Source: Kiritimatiellia bacterium (GTDB taxonomy: Bacteria; Verrucomicrobiota; Kiritimatiellia; RFP12; UBA1067). From it: a stretch of DNA of 16,554 nucleotides. The stretch spans positions 1-16,554 of the forward strand of contig JAGBFY010000315.1 of NCBI GenBank assembly GCA_017936245.1, read 5' to 3'. The notes beneath the pieces are model-generated. The model was given only the letters and a program-made list of their open reading frames with translations. It ran no database searches and was not told where the DNA came from. The position numbers and the translations under genes were made by a program. Below are positions 14,929 to 16,554 of the stretch, one piece after another (within the stretch, counting starts at the first letter, position 1; each line of letters opens with the position of its first letter).

Positions 14929-15792
14929 ATGCAAAATTCGGGAATATCGGAGGATTCATCCTTATACAGTCGTGGAAGACAGCGCAAAGCCGCCATCATA
15001 AACGACTTTTCGAGCTTTGGTCGCTGTTCGCTTATGACGTCGGTCCCGATACTTTCGGCGATGCGAATACAGTGCTGCCCGGTGCCGACATCCATCTTCA
15101 CGAACCATACCGGATTTCCGAAGTTCTCGAAGCTCGACTGCACGGACTGGACTGGCAACTACATCACTGACTGGAAGGCGATAGGTCTCGGGTTCGAGGC
15201 GATACAGACCGGCTTTCTCGCGTCGCAGGCGCAGATGGATTTCGTTCTTGATTTTGTTGAAGCGTTCCATGCTCCGCATACGCTTGTCGCGGTCGATCCC
15301 GTGATGGGGGATTATGGGCGGCTCTATCCGTCGTACGATCCGGCCTTGGCGGCGCGGATGCCGGAACTGCTGAAGGTTGCCGACGTGCTCACACCCAACC
15401 TGACGGAGGCTTGCATTCTCGCAAGGCGTCCTTACATGGAGAATCCGACCGAGAATGAAATAGCGGACCTTGCGGCGGAAATCTGCGCCGAGAACGCCAA
15501 GTTTGCGGTGATAAGCGGCATTCATCGAGGCGGCAATCTGCTGAACTTCATCTATGCAAAAGGCGAGGGATGCGATGTCGTCGAGGTGCCGAAGATCGGC
15601 GGCGACCGCAGCGGCACCGGGGATGTGTTCGCCTCGGTGATCTTGGGCGCGATGATGTGCGGACGCAGCTTCGGTGATGCGGTACGCATGGCAATTTCAT
15701 ATGTGACGGCAACAGTCGAGAAGGCGGTGGAGATGTCCATCCCTCCGACAGACGGTTTGCCGATAGAGGAGACACTTTCAAGCTTATGGTGA
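14929..15792 (+). CDS. Pyridoxamine/pyridoxal kinase-like protein
   Basis: A 287-aa ribokinase-superfamily kinase of the PdxK/PdxY type, which phosphorylates pyridoxal, pyridoxine or pyridoxamine in the vitamin B6 salvage pathway. The core begins with INDFSSFGRCSLMTSVPILSAM (24-45), followed by the substrate-side NHTGFP (59-64), the DPVMGD motif (123-128), TPNLTEA (155-161) and the anion-hole motif GTGD (229-232), whose Asp232 is the expected catalytic base. Residues 1-20 precede the conserved core and look like a lineage-specific extension. No later in-frame ATG falls before the core, and the promoter spacing supports 14929. No Shine-Dalgarno is present. It overlaps the next gene by 7 bases, suggesting coupling. 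Which B6 vitamer it prefers cannot be told from sequence. Confidence 0.9.
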   Translation: MQNSGISEDSSLYSRGRQRKAAIINDFSSFGRCSLMTSVPILSAMRIQCCPVPTSIFTNHTGFPKFSKLDCTDWTGNYITDWKAIGLGFEAIQTGFLASQAQMDFVLDFVEAFHAPHTLVAVDPVMGDYGRLYPSYDPALAARMPELLKVADVLTPNLTEACILARRPYMENPTENEIADLAAEICAENAKFAVISGIHRGGNLLNFIYAKGEGCDVVEVPKIGGDRSGTGDVFASVILGAMMCGRSFGDAVRMAISYVTATVEKAVEMSIPPTDGLPIEETLSSLW

Positions 15793-16394
15793 TAACCTAT
15801 CCAGTCAAGTCCGGTCTTTACGTAAACCTCACGAACCGCTGTCCTTGCGCTTGCGTGTTCTGTCTCCGCCAGAACGCCCCAGGCATTTTTGGTTCGGATT
15901 CGCTTTGGCTTGACCGCGAACCGACCGTCGATGAGGTAATCGCATCCATCGAGTCGCGAAATCTCGATGATTTTACGGAATTGGTGTTCTGCGGATACGG
16001 TGAGCCGACCGAACGGTTGGACGACCTGCTTGCTGTCGCAAAGCATGTGAAGAGCATCAGGCCGGGGATGCACGTGCGCGTGAACACAAACGGTCTTTCG
16101 GATCTTATCCATGGCGAACCCACGGCGGCGAAGCTCAAAGGACTTGTCGACACCGTTTCGATCTCACTGAATACTCCCGATCCTGAGGAGTATCTCAAGA
16201 TGTGCCGCCCGAAGTTCGGTCTTGAAAGCTGGCAGGCGATGCTGGATTTCGCAAAGAGCTGCCGGGAATATGTGCCAAATGTGGTGATGACGATTGTCGA
16301 TGCGCCGGTCACAACGCCTGAGATTCAGGAAAAGTGCAAGGCGATCACCGATTCCATCGGCGTGCGCCTTCGCATCCGCCCGTACGAAGGGTAG
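15786..16394 (+). CDS. TatD-associated radical SAM protein
   Basis: A 202-aa radical SAM enzyme. The [4Fe-4S] cluster motif Cx3CxxC is Cys19, Cys23 and Cys26 (CPCACVFC), with an extra Cys21 between. The sequence NLTNRC before it, LVFCGYGEPT near 74-83, VNTNGL near 99-104 and VDTVSISLN near 117-125 match the small radical SAM family usually encoded next to or fused with the TatD-type metal-dependent hydrolase. No TatD gene is visible here; the upstream neighbour is the kinase and the next gene has a signal peptide. The ATG overlaps the kinase stop by 7 bases. GTG at 15789 would give a 4-base GTGA overlap and is an alternative start. The reaction is unknown for the family. Confidence 0.88.
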   Translation: MVITYPVKSGLYVNLTNRCPCACVFCLRQNAPGIFGSDSLWLDREPTVDEVIASIESRNLDDFTELVFCGYGEPTERLDDLLAVAKHVKSIRPGMHVRVNTNGLSDLIHGEPTAAKLKGLVDTVSISLNTPDPEEYLKMCRPKFGLESWQAMLDFAKSCREYVPNVVMTIVDAPVTTPEIQEKCKAITDSIGVRLRIRPYEG

Positions 16395-16404
16395 AGAGCT
16401 TGTG

Positions 16405-16413
16405 TGGTATAAT
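16405..16413 (+). promoter_or_regulatory. Extended -10 promoter of the last gene
   Basis: TGG (16405-16407) precedes TATAAT (16408-16413), with no convincing -35. Transcription would start near 16420, giving about a 32-nt leader carrying the ribosome binding site GGAGAGG at 16441-16447. Unlike the two leaderless cases, this -10 is paired with a normal Shine-Dalgarno start. Confidence 0.7.
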
Positions 16414-16451
16414 TAACAGTTGATTAGATGTATTTATAACGGAGAGGAATG

Positions 16452-16554
16452 ATGAAGAAAAACATAATAGTCGGTTCGCTTATTGTGGCTGTCGTTTCCC
16501 AAATTTCGGCGGCTGCGTTTCCTGATGTGCGTTCGGAGATCCAGGATGGCGATG
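16452..16554 (+). CDS. Secreted protein, N-terminus only (partial)
   Basis: The first 34 residues of a gene that runs off the window. MKKN followed by a hydrophobic stretch to about residue 22 (ending SAAA) is a clear signal peptide. The following FPDVRSEIQDGD is too short to classify; the I-x-DGD pattern is reminiscent of the start of secreted SGNH/GDSL-type hydrolases, but that is only a guess. GGAGAGG at 16441-16447 supports ATG 16452, with ATG 16449 as the in-frame alternative. Confidence 0.8.
   Translation, partial: MKKNIIVGSLIVAVVSQISAAAFPDVRSEIQDGD

Overview
The window looks like a chromosomal piece of an uncultured, probably gut- or animal-associated bacterium of the PVC group, with Kiritimatiellota, Lentisphaerota or Verrucomicrobiota as the best guess. 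The reasons are indirect. It combines secreted GH123, GH20 and GH78 glycosidases, a Chlamydia-Pmp-like beta-helix protein, a Tat-exported metallophosphoesterase and a type II secretion/type IV pilus ATPase. Only about 44 bases of 16S rRNA are present, too few to place the organism. Every convincing gene is on the + strand.

Layout. Positions 1-362 hold the 3' end of 16S rRNA, then tRNA-Ile(GAU) and tRNA-Ala(UGC), closed 40 bases later by a clear intrinsic terminator. No 23S or 5S rRNA follows, so the rRNA operon appears split. Positions 365-6161 are a three-gene operon under one good promoter: a secreted Cys/Asn-ladder beta-helix protein, a GH123-like (former DUF4091) glycosidase and a metallophosphoesterase that overlaps it by 4 bases. 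A GH20 beta-N-acetylhexosaminidase follows at 6305-7849. The next 248 bases are non-coding and carry a perfect 17+1+17 palindrome and other hairpins. A GH78 alpha-L-rhamnosidase-like lipoprotein follows at 8098-11010. Positions 11002-11355 are a tRNA-Asp, tRNA-Gly, tRNA-Leu cluster with a terminator-like hairpin after tRNA-Asp. Positions 11441-14888 form a second operon: rsmE (16S rRNA methyltransferase), a coiled-coil lipoprotein and a GspE/PilB ATPase. Positions 14916-16394 hold a pyridoxamine-kinase-like gene overlapping a TatD-associated radical SAM gene. A secreted protein starting at 16452 runs off the window.

How the genes work together. The region from 438 to 11010 reads as a glycan-degradation locus. 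GH123 and GH20 would remove beta-linked GalNAc/GlcNAc from host or microbial glycans, GH78 would remove rhamnose, and the beta-helix protein may bind or process carbohydrate. All carry export signals. The GspE/PilB ATPase could belong to the machinery that exports such enzymes, but no other secretion gene is visible here.

The most distinctive pattern is in the promoters. All six promoters I can place carry an extended -10 (TGn-TATAAT or TGn-TATTAT). At two genes (8098 and 14929) the -10 box ends exactly 7 bases before the ATG and there is no Shine-Dalgarno, which predicts leaderless mRNAs. The other notable points are the split rRNA operon and the palindromic intergenic element. I did not find a convincing new multi-gene defence or mobile system.
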